DNA of 64,000 bases, from contig JBBRMR010000008.1 in assembly GCA_038230735.1 (NCBI GenBank), positions 33,970 through 97,969 of the forward strand. Direction: 5' to 3'. The notes below the pieces were generated by a model. That model saw nothing but the letters and a program-made list of their open reading frames with translations. It searched no databases and was not told where the DNA came from. The position numbers and the translations under genes were made by a program. This document shows, piece after piece, positions 15,715 to 23,284 of this stretch (position 1 is the stretch's first letter; each line of letters opens with the position of its first letter). The DNA is from Arcicella sp038230735 (GTDB taxonomy: Bacteria; Bacteroidota; Bacteroidia; Cytophagales; Spirosomataceae).

Positions 15715-16554
15715 ATGAGTACACAAGCAAAAACCCCAGCTGCAAAACCAGCAGCACCAGCTCAAAAAAAATCAGGCGGCATTCCAGCAGGCGTGGTTAT
15801 GATTATCCTTTTTGTTATCGCTGAATTATTCTTCCATTTTGTAATGGGCGATGGTTCACGTTTCGAGGGAGGCACTAATGAAGGTGCCCCAAAACAAGGC
15901 GACTACTTAGCAATTGCCTTCAAAGGTGGTGTAATCGTACCCGTATTGATGACTTGTTTCTTGACGGCTTTGACATTCTCAATTGAGCGTCTTATCACAA
16001 TCGGTAAAGCAAAAGGAACTGGCGATGTAAACGCATTTGTTCGTAAAATCCAATCTTTGTTGGACAAAGACGATACTGATGCCGCTTTGAAAGAGTGCGA
16101 CAAGCAAAAAGGTTCAGTAGGAAACGTTACGTTGGCGGCTGTGAAAAAGTACAAGCAATTAACGGCTGACGGTTCATTAGACAAGGAGCAAAAATTAGCG
16201 GCTCTTAGTAAAGAAGTGGAAGAAGCTACTTCATTGGAATTACCAATGTTGGAGAAAAATTTGACTATCATTGCTACTTTAGCTTCGGTTTCTACCCTAA
16301 TCGGTCTATTGGGAACGGTAATCGGTATGATTAAGGCGTTCTCGGCACTTGGTAATTCAGGTGGTTCAACCGACTCAACCGCTTTGGCAAACGGTATTTC
16401 AGAAGCCCTTGTAAACACGGCATTAGGTATCGGTACATCAGCGGTTTGTATTATTGCGTATAACTTCTTTACGTCTAAAATTGACGAATTGACTTATAGC
16501 GTTGATGAAATCGGTTTGAGTATCAATCAAAATTATGCAACTCACCATAATTGA
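15715..16554 (+). CDS. exbB: ExbB-type proton channel subunit (MotA/TolQ/ExbB family)
   Basis: Inner-membrane proton channel that energises TonB. The 279-aa protein has an A/P/K-rich cytoplasmic N-terminus, three transmembrane helices (VVMIILFVIAELFFHFVM; VIVPVLMTCFLTALTFSIERL; the conserved helix pair around LASVSTLIGLLGTVIGMIKAF and ALGIGTSAVCIIAYNFF), and a cytoplasmic loop of about 100 residues. The GLLGTVIGM motif is the family hallmark. It is the first gene of exbB-exbD-exbD-tonB. Simple-sequence AT repeats fill the 137 nt before the next gene. Confidence 0.93.
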   Translation: MSTQAKTPAAKPAAPAQKKSGGIPAGVVMIILFVIAELFFHFVMGDGSRFEGGTNEGAPKQGDYLAIAFKGGVIVPVLMTCFLTALTFSIERLITIGKAKGTGDVNAFVRKIQSLLDKDDTDAALKECDKQKGSVGNVTLAAVKKYKQLTADGSLDKEQKLAALSKEVEEATSLELPMLEKNLTIIATLASVSTLIGLLGTVIGMIKAFSALGNSGGSTDSTALANGISEALVNTALGIGTSAVCIIAYNFFTSKIDELTYSVDEIGLSINQNYATHHN

Positions 16555-16691
16555 TAGTTAGATATTAATAGTTATTGGTCAATAGTCATTGGTTGTTGGA
16601 TTTTAAAAAATTTAATCTTACGACACAACTTAAAACCGCAGCGATGAACCGCTCATAATTAATAATTAATAATTCATAACTACAAAAGATT

Positions 16692-17297
16692 ATGCCAAAA
16701 GTTAAAGCAAAACGACAAAGTGTTTCTCTCGACATGACAGCGATGTGCGATGTGGCATTCTTGCTCCTGACTTTCTTCATGCTCACTGCAAAGTTTAAGC
16801 CCGAAGAAGCAGTAACAATTACTCCACCTTCATCAGTCTCAGAGAAACCACTGATGACCAAAGACGGTATTCTTACCGTGTCTGTTGGTCCAGACGGAGG
16901 TATATATTTAGGTACTGACGATGCTCTTGCTAAAAAAACAATGTTGGAAAGAATGGCAAACCGTATGGGAGTTGCCATTACACCCACGATGCAGAAAAAT
17001 TATAATGCTTCTGAATTAGTAGGTTATCCAGCAGGTGCAATGCGTCAGATATTAGGCATGACTCCATCAGAAGCAAAAGCCGCAAAATTACTGAAAGGTA
17101 TTCCTTGCGACTCTGCTAATAATGAACTTTTCCTCTGGGTTAGTTACGCAAAAATTGCGAATCCAGCCCTAAAAGTGGCAATCAAAGGTGATGCAAATTC
17201 TAACTATAAAGTGTTCAACCAAATAGTAGGTACTTTGCAAGAGCAGAACATCAACGTATTTCAGTTGATAACATCACCAGAAGGTAAGCCAAAATAA
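16692..17297 (+). CDS. exbD: ExbD biopolymer transport protein, first copy
   Basis: A 201-aa partner of ExbB with a single N-terminal membrane helix containing the proton-carrying aspartate D20 (MTAMCDVAFLLLTFFML). A periplasmic domain follows. It is longer than enteric ExbD (~140 aa) because of an insertion of about 60 residues (MGVAITPTMQKNYNASELVGYPAG). Two ExbD paralogues in a row are usual in Bacteroidota TonB clusters and may form a heteromeric stator. A hairpin at 17328-17353 separates the two copies. Confidence 0.93.
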   Translation: MPKVKAKRQSVSLDMTAMCDVAFLLLTFFMLTAKFKPEEAVTITPPSSVSEKPLMTKDGILTVSVGPDGGIYLGTDDALAKKTMLERMANRMGVAITPTMQKNYNASELVGYPAGAMRQILGMTPSEAKAAKLLKGIPCDSANNELFLWVSYAKIANPALKVAIKGDANSNYKVFNQIVGTLQEQNINVFQLITSPEGKPK

Positions 17298-17327
17298 TTT
17301 TATTTTAGTTGTACTCAGTAGTTTTAA

Positions 17328-17353
17328 CCCTGCCTCTCTCTCGAAAGGCAGGG
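17328..17353 (+). terminator. Hairpin between the two exbD genes (attenuator-like)
   Basis: CCCTGCCT pairs with AGGCAGGG around a 10-nt loop, with a weak tail (TCTTATTG). Because it lies inside an apparent operon, it is more likely a partial terminator or mRNA-processing/stability element than a full stop. Confidence 0.5.
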
Positions 17354-17402
17354 TCTTATTGCCAACAGAACAACTATTAACTATTACAAACCCCAAAATA
17401 CA

Positions 17403-17918
17403 ATGGCAGAAATAAGTCAAGACGGTGGGGGCAAAAAAGGTGGTAAGAAACGCAGTAAGAAAGCGTCAACCAAAATCGACATGACACCCATGGTAGATTT
17501 AGGTTTCCTTCTGATAACCTTTTTTATGCTAACCACAACGTTAGCAAAGCCCGTAGTAATGCAGTTGAATATGCCCGACAAAACCGAGAAGGAAGATAAA
17601 GCAGAGGTAAAAATGTCTGAAACACTGACCGTTATTCCTGATGCCGAGAAAGTATATTACTATCAAGGACTTCCCAACGATGCAGCAACAGTATTACTTA
17701 AAACAGATTATTCAAACAAAGGGATTCGTACTATTTTGTTTGATATGAAGAAAAGAATTGGTAATAATTTCACCATTGTTATTAAGGCAGCAAAAACTGC
17801 GAAGTACAAAAACATGGTGGATTTACTTGATGAATGTGTTATCACAGGAAACAAGCGTTATGCAATTCTTGAAATTGACCCAAGTACCGAAGAATTGATT
17901 AAGAAATCGGGAAAATAG
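17403..17918 (+). CDS. exbD: ExbD biopolymer transport protein, second copy
   Basis: A 171-aa second ExbD. The N-terminus is glycine/lysine-rich (MAEISQDGGGKKGGKKRSKK). The membrane helix follows with proton-carrying D32 (MTPMVDLGFLLITFFML) and then a periplasmic domain ending AILEIDPSTEELIKKSG. The two copies share only the membrane segment closely, which suggests distinct roles rather than recent duplication. A 265-nt AT-rich gap before tonB shows repeats of ATTATTGATAACTG type but no obvious terminator. Confidence 0.92.
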   Translation: MAEISQDGGGKKGGKKRSKKASTKIDMTPMVDLGFLLITFFMLTTTLAKPVVMQLNMPDKTEKEDKAEVKMSETLTVIPDAEKVYYYQGLPNDAATVLLKTDYSNKGIRTILFDMKKRIGNNFTIVIKAAKTAKYKNMVDLLDECVITGNKRYAILEIDPSTEELIKKSGK

Positions 17919-18184
17919 TAATGAGCAGTGAGGTGTAAACTTTGAGTATTTCTTTAAGTTTAGCCTTAATTATCAAAGCTATAAAATTAAAACTAAAAAA
18001 ATAGTTAATAATATTTTGAAAACTAAAGAAATAGTTTTAATTTTAATCCAAGAAAAGATTAAAATACAATTTAGTCTAAAAAGTAGAAGAAGAGAATTCA
18101 ATATTCTGTAACGGCTTATTTTGATAACTGTTTATTGATTATTGATAACTGAAACTACTCTCACAGTATTAACATTAGAAAATT

Positions 18185-19006
18185 ATGTCAAACGTAATAA
18201 GCCCAGATGCAACCTTGGATGATATTATTTTCAAAGACAAGAACAAAACTTATGGTGCTTTTGTCCTTAGAAAAGAATATCCCCAAGTTGTAACAAGGTC
18301 TCTGTTGGTAGGCATAGCTACTGTTTCAACCCTTTTTGCTTTGTCTTTTGCTTATAATAAAATAGCAGAAAACATAGCAAAAGATAAAACAGAAGTAACG
18401 GCTGAGGTAATGAAAATTGACCAGCCACCACCAGAGAACAAAGTACCACCACCACCACCGCCGCCACCACCGAAAGAAATGCCGAAGGTGACGACCACAA
18501 AATTCTTGCCTCCTGAAATTAAAAAAGATGAGGATGTGCAGAAGCCAGAGCCACCACCAGAGGAGGTAAAAGGTAACACGGCGGCTGAAACTGTGAAAGG
18601 TGAAACCGAAGTGGAAGCCCCACCAACCGACCCTGATGCCAAAGTGAAGGAAGAAGCACCCGTTGAACCACCAAAACCGAAAGAAGAAGAAATCTTTACG
18701 GCGGTTGAACAGAATGCTGAGTTCCCAGGTGGTTTAGGAGCTTTTGGTAAATTCTTGCAGAAAAACTTGAAATACCCTGCGGCAGCACAACGTGCTAACG
18801 TATCAGGAAAGGTTTATATCCAATTCGTTGTTAATACCGATGGTTCAATCCAAAACGTAGAGGTATTGAAATCGGTAGGTTTTGGTTGCGATGAGGAAGC
18901 TGTGAGAGTAATTAAGACCGTACCAAGATGGACACCAGGCAAGCAGTCTGGACGTGCGGTTCGTTCAAGATTTACGCTTCCAATTAATTTCCAGTTGTCG
19001 GAATAA
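18185..19006 (+). CDS. tonB: Energy-transducing TonB protein
   Basis: A 273-aa protein spanning the periplasm to energise outer-membrane receptors. A cytoplasmic segment with the Bacteroidota motif TLDDIIFKDKNKTYGAFVLRK comes first, then a membrane helix (SLLVGIATVSTLFALSFAY), a proline-rich spacer with nine consecutive prolines followed by PEP-type repeats, and the C-terminal TonB domain (GKVYIQFVVNTDGSIQNVEVL ... RWTPGKQSGRAVRSRFTLP). The fourth gene of the cluster; a hairpin follows about 25 nt after its stop, although the next genes keep the same orientation. Confidence 0.95.
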   Translation: MSNVISPDATLDDIIFKDKNKTYGAFVLRKEYPQVVTRSLLVGIATVSTLFALSFAYNKIAENIAKDKTEVTAEVMKIDQPPPENKVPPPPPPPPPKEMPKVTTTKFLPPEIKKDEDVQKPEPPPEEVKGNTAAETVKGETEVEAPPTDPDAKVKEEAPVEPPKPKEEEIFTAVEQNAEFPGGLGAFGKFLQKNLKYPAAAQRANVSGKVYIQFVVNTDGSIQNVEVLKSVGFGCDEEAVRVIKTVPRWTPGKQSGRAVRSRFTLPINFQLSE

Positions 19007-19031
19007 TTAGCTTAAAAACATAGTGTAATTC

Positions 19032-19068
19032 ATGAAAACCTGTCAGGCAACTGGCAGGTTTCATTTTT
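19032..19068 (+). terminator. Hairpin terminator after tonB
   Basis: ATGAAAACCTGTCAG pairs with CTGGCAGGTTTCAT with one bulge and one wobble, followed by TTTTT. It may only partly terminate, since a co-oriented small gene starts 21 nt later. Confidence 0.7.
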
Positions 19069-19088
19069 CTAAAACAGTTATTAAATTC

Positions 19089-19337
19089 ATGCCAAATAAA
19101 TTATCCGCAATAGTGTATGCCATGATGGCGTTATCATATTCCGTTATGGGCGTATTGATAATGTTGTATCCTGAATCTGCCTTCTCAGAAAGATTTCTGC
19201 CTAATTATAGATGGTCGTATTATTTGGGAATATTATTGGTAGTATATGGTGTTTACAGAGCGTGGAGAGCCTTTGAAAAATTTAAAGACGATGATGATGA
19301 GGAGGAATATGAGTATTATGATGGGAAGAAGGGGTGA
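19089..19337 (+). CDS. Small two-helix membrane protein with acidic tail
   Basis: An 82-aa protein with two predicted transmembrane helices (IVYAMMALSYSVMGVLIMLYP and WSYYLGILLVVYGVYRAW). A strongly acidic cytoplasmic-looking tail follows (FKDDDDEEEYEYYDGKKG). The start at 19089 was chosen because the upstream part of the frame lies in the tonB terminator hairpin. I do not recognise a named family. It sits between tonB and a PstS-like gene and may belong functionally to the TonB complex. Confidence 0.7.
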   Translation: MPNKLSAIVYAMMALSYSVMGVLIMLYPESAFSERFLPNYRWSYYLGILLVVYGVYRAWRAFEKFKDDDDEEEYEYYDGKKG

Positions 19338-19390
19338 AATGGGTGGTATAATATTTTAAGCCTAAAAGAAATATACAACAAAATAGAAAC

Positions 19391-20317
19391 ATGAAATTTA
19401 TAAAAAATATAATGTCGTTATTGCTCTTGATAAGCATTTTGGTATCTTGCGGAGGGAAAGATAAGAATGGTAATGATTTAGACACGCCCGCAAAAGGCGA
19501 AATCACGGTTGCCGTTGATGAGTCTTTTCAGCAAATTATTGAGGCTGAAAAGAGTTCTTTTGAGAAGACATTTCCCTACACAAAAATAAATTTGGTCTAT
19601 AAACCCGAAGGCGAGGCAGTGGCGATGCTTTTGAATGATAAAGCACGCATGGCAATAGTCGCCCGTGAATTGGATGCAAAAGAAAAGGTGATTTTCAAGC
19701 AAGGTGATTTTCGATATAAAAGTTACAAGTTTGCGGGAGATGGCATTGCTTTAATCACCCATAAATCTAATCGTGATACCTTGATTACGACTGATGAATT
19801 GGAGGGTATTATGAAGGGAACAAAAAAGAGCTGGTCGGGTAGAGATATTGTGTTGGTTTTTGATGGGACGAGTTCGAGTAATTTAAGTTTTTTGTTAGAT
19901 ACCTTTAAGATTAGTAGGAAGCAAAAAGTATCATTTTTTGCCGCTAAATCCAACAAAGAAGTAATTGAGTACGTGAAAACGCACACCAATGCGATGGGTG
20001 TCATTGGCGTAAATTGGATTAGTGATGGCGATGACCCCACATCATTATCTTTCATTAGAAGCATCAATGTGCTGTCAGTAGCCAACAAGCCAAATCCAAC
20101 GATTGATGATTATTATCAGCCTTTTGGTTATAATTTGGCGTTGAAAAAATATCCTTTAACTCGCCGTATCAAACTGATTTTGAAAGAAGCCCACAGGGGT
20201 TTGGGAACGGGTTTTGTCAATTACATGACTTTGGAACAAGGACAATTAATTGTGTTGAAAAATGGATTGATTCCCTTGACTCAACCCTTGCAGATTAGAC
20301 CCGTGAAGATGAAGTAA
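19391..20317 (+). CDS. PstS-like phosphate-binding lipoprotein
   Basis: A 308-aa solute-binding protein of the PstS/PBP-like superfamily with a lipoprotein signal (LLLLISILVSCGG, cysteine at 20). Family features are GEITVAVDESFQQIIEAE, FAGDGIALITHKSNRD, a GTSSSN phosphate-loop-like segment (VFDGTSSSNLSF), and VIGVNWISDGDD. There are no pstCAB permease genes here. The lipoprotein is embedded in a TonB cluster instead, so it is unlikely to serve a classical ABC importer. Adjacent PstS-like and TonB genes recur in Bacteroidota, as far as I know without an assigned role. Confidence 0.85.
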   Translation: MKFIKNIMSLLLLISILVSCGGKDKNGNDLDTPAKGEITVAVDESFQQIIEAEKSSFEKTFPYTKINLVYKPEGEAVAMLLNDKARMAIVARELDAKEKVIFKQGDFRYKSYKFAGDGIALITHKSNRDTLITTDELEGIMKGTKKSWSGRDIVLVFDGTSSSNLSFLLDTFKISRKQKVSFFAAKSNKEVIEYVKTHTNAMGVIGVNWISDGDDPTSLSFIRSINVLSVANKPNPTIDDYYQPFGYNLALKKYPLTRRIKLILKEAHRGLGTGFVNYMTLEQGQLIVLKNGLIPLTQPLQIRPVKMK

Positions 20318-20617
20318 GTTTGAGGAATGTTAATTATTTGTTAAACCTCTTGAGGGAATGTTACTATTAAATGGGCAAATCGTTACATAGATAGATTTTA
20401 AATAATTGATAGTTTTTTTGTAAATAGTAAATTTATAAGAAATATCAATAAATCTGAATACTGAACTTAAAAACAAGGAATATTTGGGTTTTTATTAAAA
20501 AAAATTATATTAATTTTGTATTCTTGAAAAAATCAAAATATTGTATAATTTCTCAGTTAGGGAAATGACCCATATTTTAAGAAAGAATTTACAACTAAAA
20601 AAATAAAAAAAACAAAA
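20318..20617 (+). promoter_or_regulatory. AT-rich leader with promoter for the TPR gene
   Basis: TAATTTTG at 20511-20518 matches TAnnTTTG, with a TTG at 20484-20486 (spacer 24, longer than the optimum). The remaining ~190 nt are AT-rich with no ORF and no stable hairpin that I can see. Confidence 0.45.
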
Positions 20618-22339
20618 ATGGAAATGAACGTAAAAATCAAATCTCTATTGGTGGCTGCAGGTTTGTTGTTTACTGGTGCGGTAAACGGGCAAACGGTTCA
20701 GCAAGGTTTGGCTCAGTTGGATGGAGATCAACCAGCAAAAGCGAAAGCAACCATGATGGCAGTAGTAGCGGCAACGCCTACGGCTGAAAATTTATACTAT
20801 TTGGGTTATGCCCAAGTACGGACAGGCGATTTGGAAGCCGCCAAAGCAACTTTTGAAAAAGGATTGGCTGCCGAGCCAAAACAACCTTTGAACTCAGTAG
20901 GTTTGGCAACTTTGATGTTGGCAAACAAAAATGCCGCAGGGGCAAAAGCAGCGTTTGACAAAATTTTGTTGGACACTAAAATGAAAAATGCGGATGTTGA
21001 TTTTCGTATTGCGGAGGCATATACTTTATTCGAAGAGACAAACGACCCTGCCGAAGCAATCCGTATAATTGATTTGATTACGGAGAAAACTAAAAAGCCT
21101 TTAACCGTAGAGATGAATATTGTGAAAGGAGATGCGTTTTTGATTAAAAACGATGGTGGTCCAGCGGCTACGGCTTATGAACAATCTATTTTGATTAATA
21201 AAACGGCTAAGGCTTATGTGAGATTGGGCGTGGTTTATTTGAGAGGTAAAAACTATCAGGAAACTATCAATTATTATACAAAGGCGTATGAAACGGATTC
21301 AAGTTTTGCTCCTTATTATAAGCGTTTGGGGGAATATTATATCATCTTTGGTAAATACAAAAATGCCGCAAGATTGTTCAGAACGTATGTGGACAGAGCC
21401 GAAGCAACGCCAACGGTATTGTTGAGCACCGCTAAATTATTGTTTTTGGCAAAGGATTATGAAGGTTCAATGGACTTTACTAAGAGAGCCGAAGCGGGTG
21501 GTGCAAGGGATAATGATGTTTTCAGAATGAAAGGATATTCGGGAGTTGAATTGGGAAATCCTCAGTTAGGACTTGAAAGTCTGCAACAAATGGTGAAATC
21601 GGGAGTTAAGCCTTATTACTTGGATAACGTTTATTTTGGTAGAGCCTACCAAGCACTCAAACAAGATTCAGTAGCCATCAGTTATTACGAGCAAGCCGCT
21701 CCCTTAGATACCTTGAATAATCACTATGCTACCATTGCGGGAATTTATAGTGGACAGAAAAAGTATATTCAATCTGTTCAATACGCTGAAAAATCGATGG
21801 CTTGGAAGATGAACAAAAAACAGCCACTCACCAGCACAGACTGGTATAATGCAGGGATTGCTCAATATTATGTAACGGCTTATACGCCCAGAGAAGATAC
21901 CCTCGGAAGATTCAACCAAGGGATGAAAGCGGATTCGATGTTGGCAAAAGCGATTGCCATTAATGATAAATTTGCTCCATTCTATTTGTATCGTGCCAGA
22001 GTGAACAATTATATTGATTACACAGGTACAAAATGGTTATCGGCACCATATCACGAGAAATTTTTAGCAATTGTAGATACCTTGAAGGCTAATAAGGAGC
22101 AATTGTATGATGCTTATAAATATTTGGCAGGTTATAATGCGTTATCTGTAAAGGATATGGTGAAAGCACAAGTATATGTGGACAAAGCACTTGTTATTAA
22201 GCCAGAAGATCCAGATGGTTTGAAAGTAATGTTGAATCCTGCATTAGCAGTTCCTGCAACACCAGTGGCAGTTCCAAAAACGCCAGCCCCAAAAACGCCA
22301 ACCCCAAAAATGCCAGTGCCAAAAGCTCCAAAGCAATAA
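20618..22339 (+). CDS. Secreted tetratricopeptide-repeat protein with PK-rich tail
   Basis: A 573-aa periplasmic protein with a signal peptide (SLLVAAGLLFTGAVNGQ) and about ten TPR-like units, for example ENLYYLGYAQVRTGDLEAA, AYVRLGVVYLRGKNYQE, PYYKRLGEYYIIFGKYKNAA, and NVYFGRAYQALKQDSVA. The C-terminus is a low-complexity stretch of repeated VPKxP units (PKTPAPKTPTPKMPVPKAP, encoded at about 22260-22336). TPR proteins mediate protein-protein contacts. Its position after exbBD-tonB-PstS suggests it helps that envelope complex, but this is inference. ATG codons at 20618 and 20624 are both possible starts. Confidence 0.85.
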   Translation: MEMNVKIKSLLVAAGLLFTGAVNGQTVQQGLAQLDGDQPAKAKATMMAVVAATPTAENLYYLGYAQVRTGDLEAAKATFEKGLAAEPKQPLNSVGLATLMLANKNAAGAKAAFDKILLDTKMKNADVDFRIAEAYTLFEETNDPAEAIRIIDLITEKTKKPLTVEMNIVKGDAFLIKNDGGPAATAYEQSILINKTAKAYVRLGVVYLRGKNYQETINYYTKAYETDSSFAPYYKRLGEYYIIFGKYKNAARLFRTYVDRAEATPTVLLSTAKLLFLAKDYEGSMDFTKRAEAGGARDNDVFRMKGYSGVELGNPQLGLESLQQMVKSGVKPYYLDNVYFGRAYQALKQDSVAISYYEQAAPLDTLNNHYATIAGIYSGQKKYIQSVQYAEKSMAWKMNKKQPLTSTDWYNAGIAQYYVTAYTPREDTLGRFNQGMKADSMLAKAIAINDKFAPFYLYRARVNNYIDYTGTKWLSAPYHEKFLAIVDTLKANKEQLYDAYKYLAGYNALSVKDMVKAQVYVDKALVIKPEDPDGLKVMLNPALAVPATPVAVPKTPAPKTPTPKMPVPKAPKQ

Positions 22340-22358
22340 TTTTGAGAATTTTATAGTA

Positions 22359-22392
22359 CAAAGCCCTACCATTTGGTGGGGCTTTGTTAATT
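22359..22392 (+). terminator. Terminator after the TPR gene
   Basis: CAAAGCCCTACC pairs with GGTGGGGCTTTG around an ATTT loop with one wobble. A moderate T-containing tail follows (TTAATTTT). Confidence 0.75.
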
Positions 22393-22430
22393 TTAGGGTA
22401 ATTATAAAATTTACCGTTAATCCAAAGAAA

Positions 22431-23201
22431 ATGTACGCACTCATCACAGGAGCAAGTAAAGGCATAGGCAAGCAAATAGCCGTAGAATTAGCTAAGAAGA
22501 AATTTGATTTATTGTTGATTGCAAGGTCGGCTTCTCAATTGGAAGAAGTGGCGAAGGAATTAAAATCAAAGTATGAGGTGAAAGTAGATTTCTTAGCGAC
22601 TGACTTATCGGCAACTCAATCGGCAGAGACGGTTTATGCTTGGGTAAATCAACATAATTATCAGATTGCGGTTTTGGTTAATAATGCAGGATATGGTTTG
22701 GCGGGGCTTTATGAGGAAGTTTCACTGGAACAAAACCGTGATATGATGAACCTTAATATGATTACGCTCTCGGAGATGTGTCAGGTATTTTTACCGATGT
22801 TGAAACGTAATTCACAGGCGTATATTTTGAATATTGCCAGTTCAACGGCTTATCAAGCTATTCCGAGAATGGCAATTTATGCCGCTACGAAAGTTTTTGT
22901 CTTGAATTTTTCGAGAGCCTTGAAATATGAATTGAAAGATACGTCCGTGTCGGTTACGTGTATATGCCCAGGGGCAACGGACACCAATTTCAACGACCGT
23001 GCTTCCATTCCCGATAAAGCGAGAAAAGCGGCTGAGAAAGTAGTAATGACTCCCGAAAATGTAGCTAAAATATCAGTTGATGCCATGTTTGCCAGTAAAA
23101 CTGAGGTAATCCCTGGCATGGTGAATAAATTGGGAGCTTTTTTGGCGTGGCTTGCACCAAAATCAGTTATTGAGAAAGTTACGGCGGGGATTTATGAATA
23201 A
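22431..23201 (+). CDS. Short-chain dehydrogenase/reductase
   Basis: A 256-aa NAD(P)-dependent oxidoreductase with the classical SDR layout: cofactor motif TGASKGIG (residues 6-13), NNAG (84-87), catalytic S137/S138 and Y150-x3-K154 (YAATK), and PG at ICPGATDTNF. It starts about 40 nt after a terminator, so it is probably independently transcribed. The substrate is not predictable; this subgroup (DltE/YqjQ-like) is often annotated broadly as an SDR-family oxidoreductase. Confidence 0.92.
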   Translation: MYALITGASKGIGKQIAVELAKKKFDLLLIARSASQLEEVAKELKSKYEVKVDFLATDLSATQSAETVYAWVNQHNYQIAVLVNNAGYGLAGLYEEVSLEQNRDMMNLNMITLSEMCQVFLPMLKRNSQAYILNIASSTAYQAIPRMAIYAATKVFVLNFSRALKYELKDTSVSVTCICPGATDTNFNDRASIPDKARKAAEKVVMTPENVAKISVDAMFASKTEVIPGMVNKLGAFLAWLAPKSVIEKVTAGIYE

Positions 23202-23284
23202 GCTATTTTTAGATTTGAAAATATGAAAACTTTGTGTATTATTGTATAAAAATTAACTCATCAATAATCAATAAAAATAACAGC

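Noticed and set aside
15903..16418. 171-codon minus-strand open frame
   Set aside because: Antisense to exbB, with no domain and shadow-type composition.
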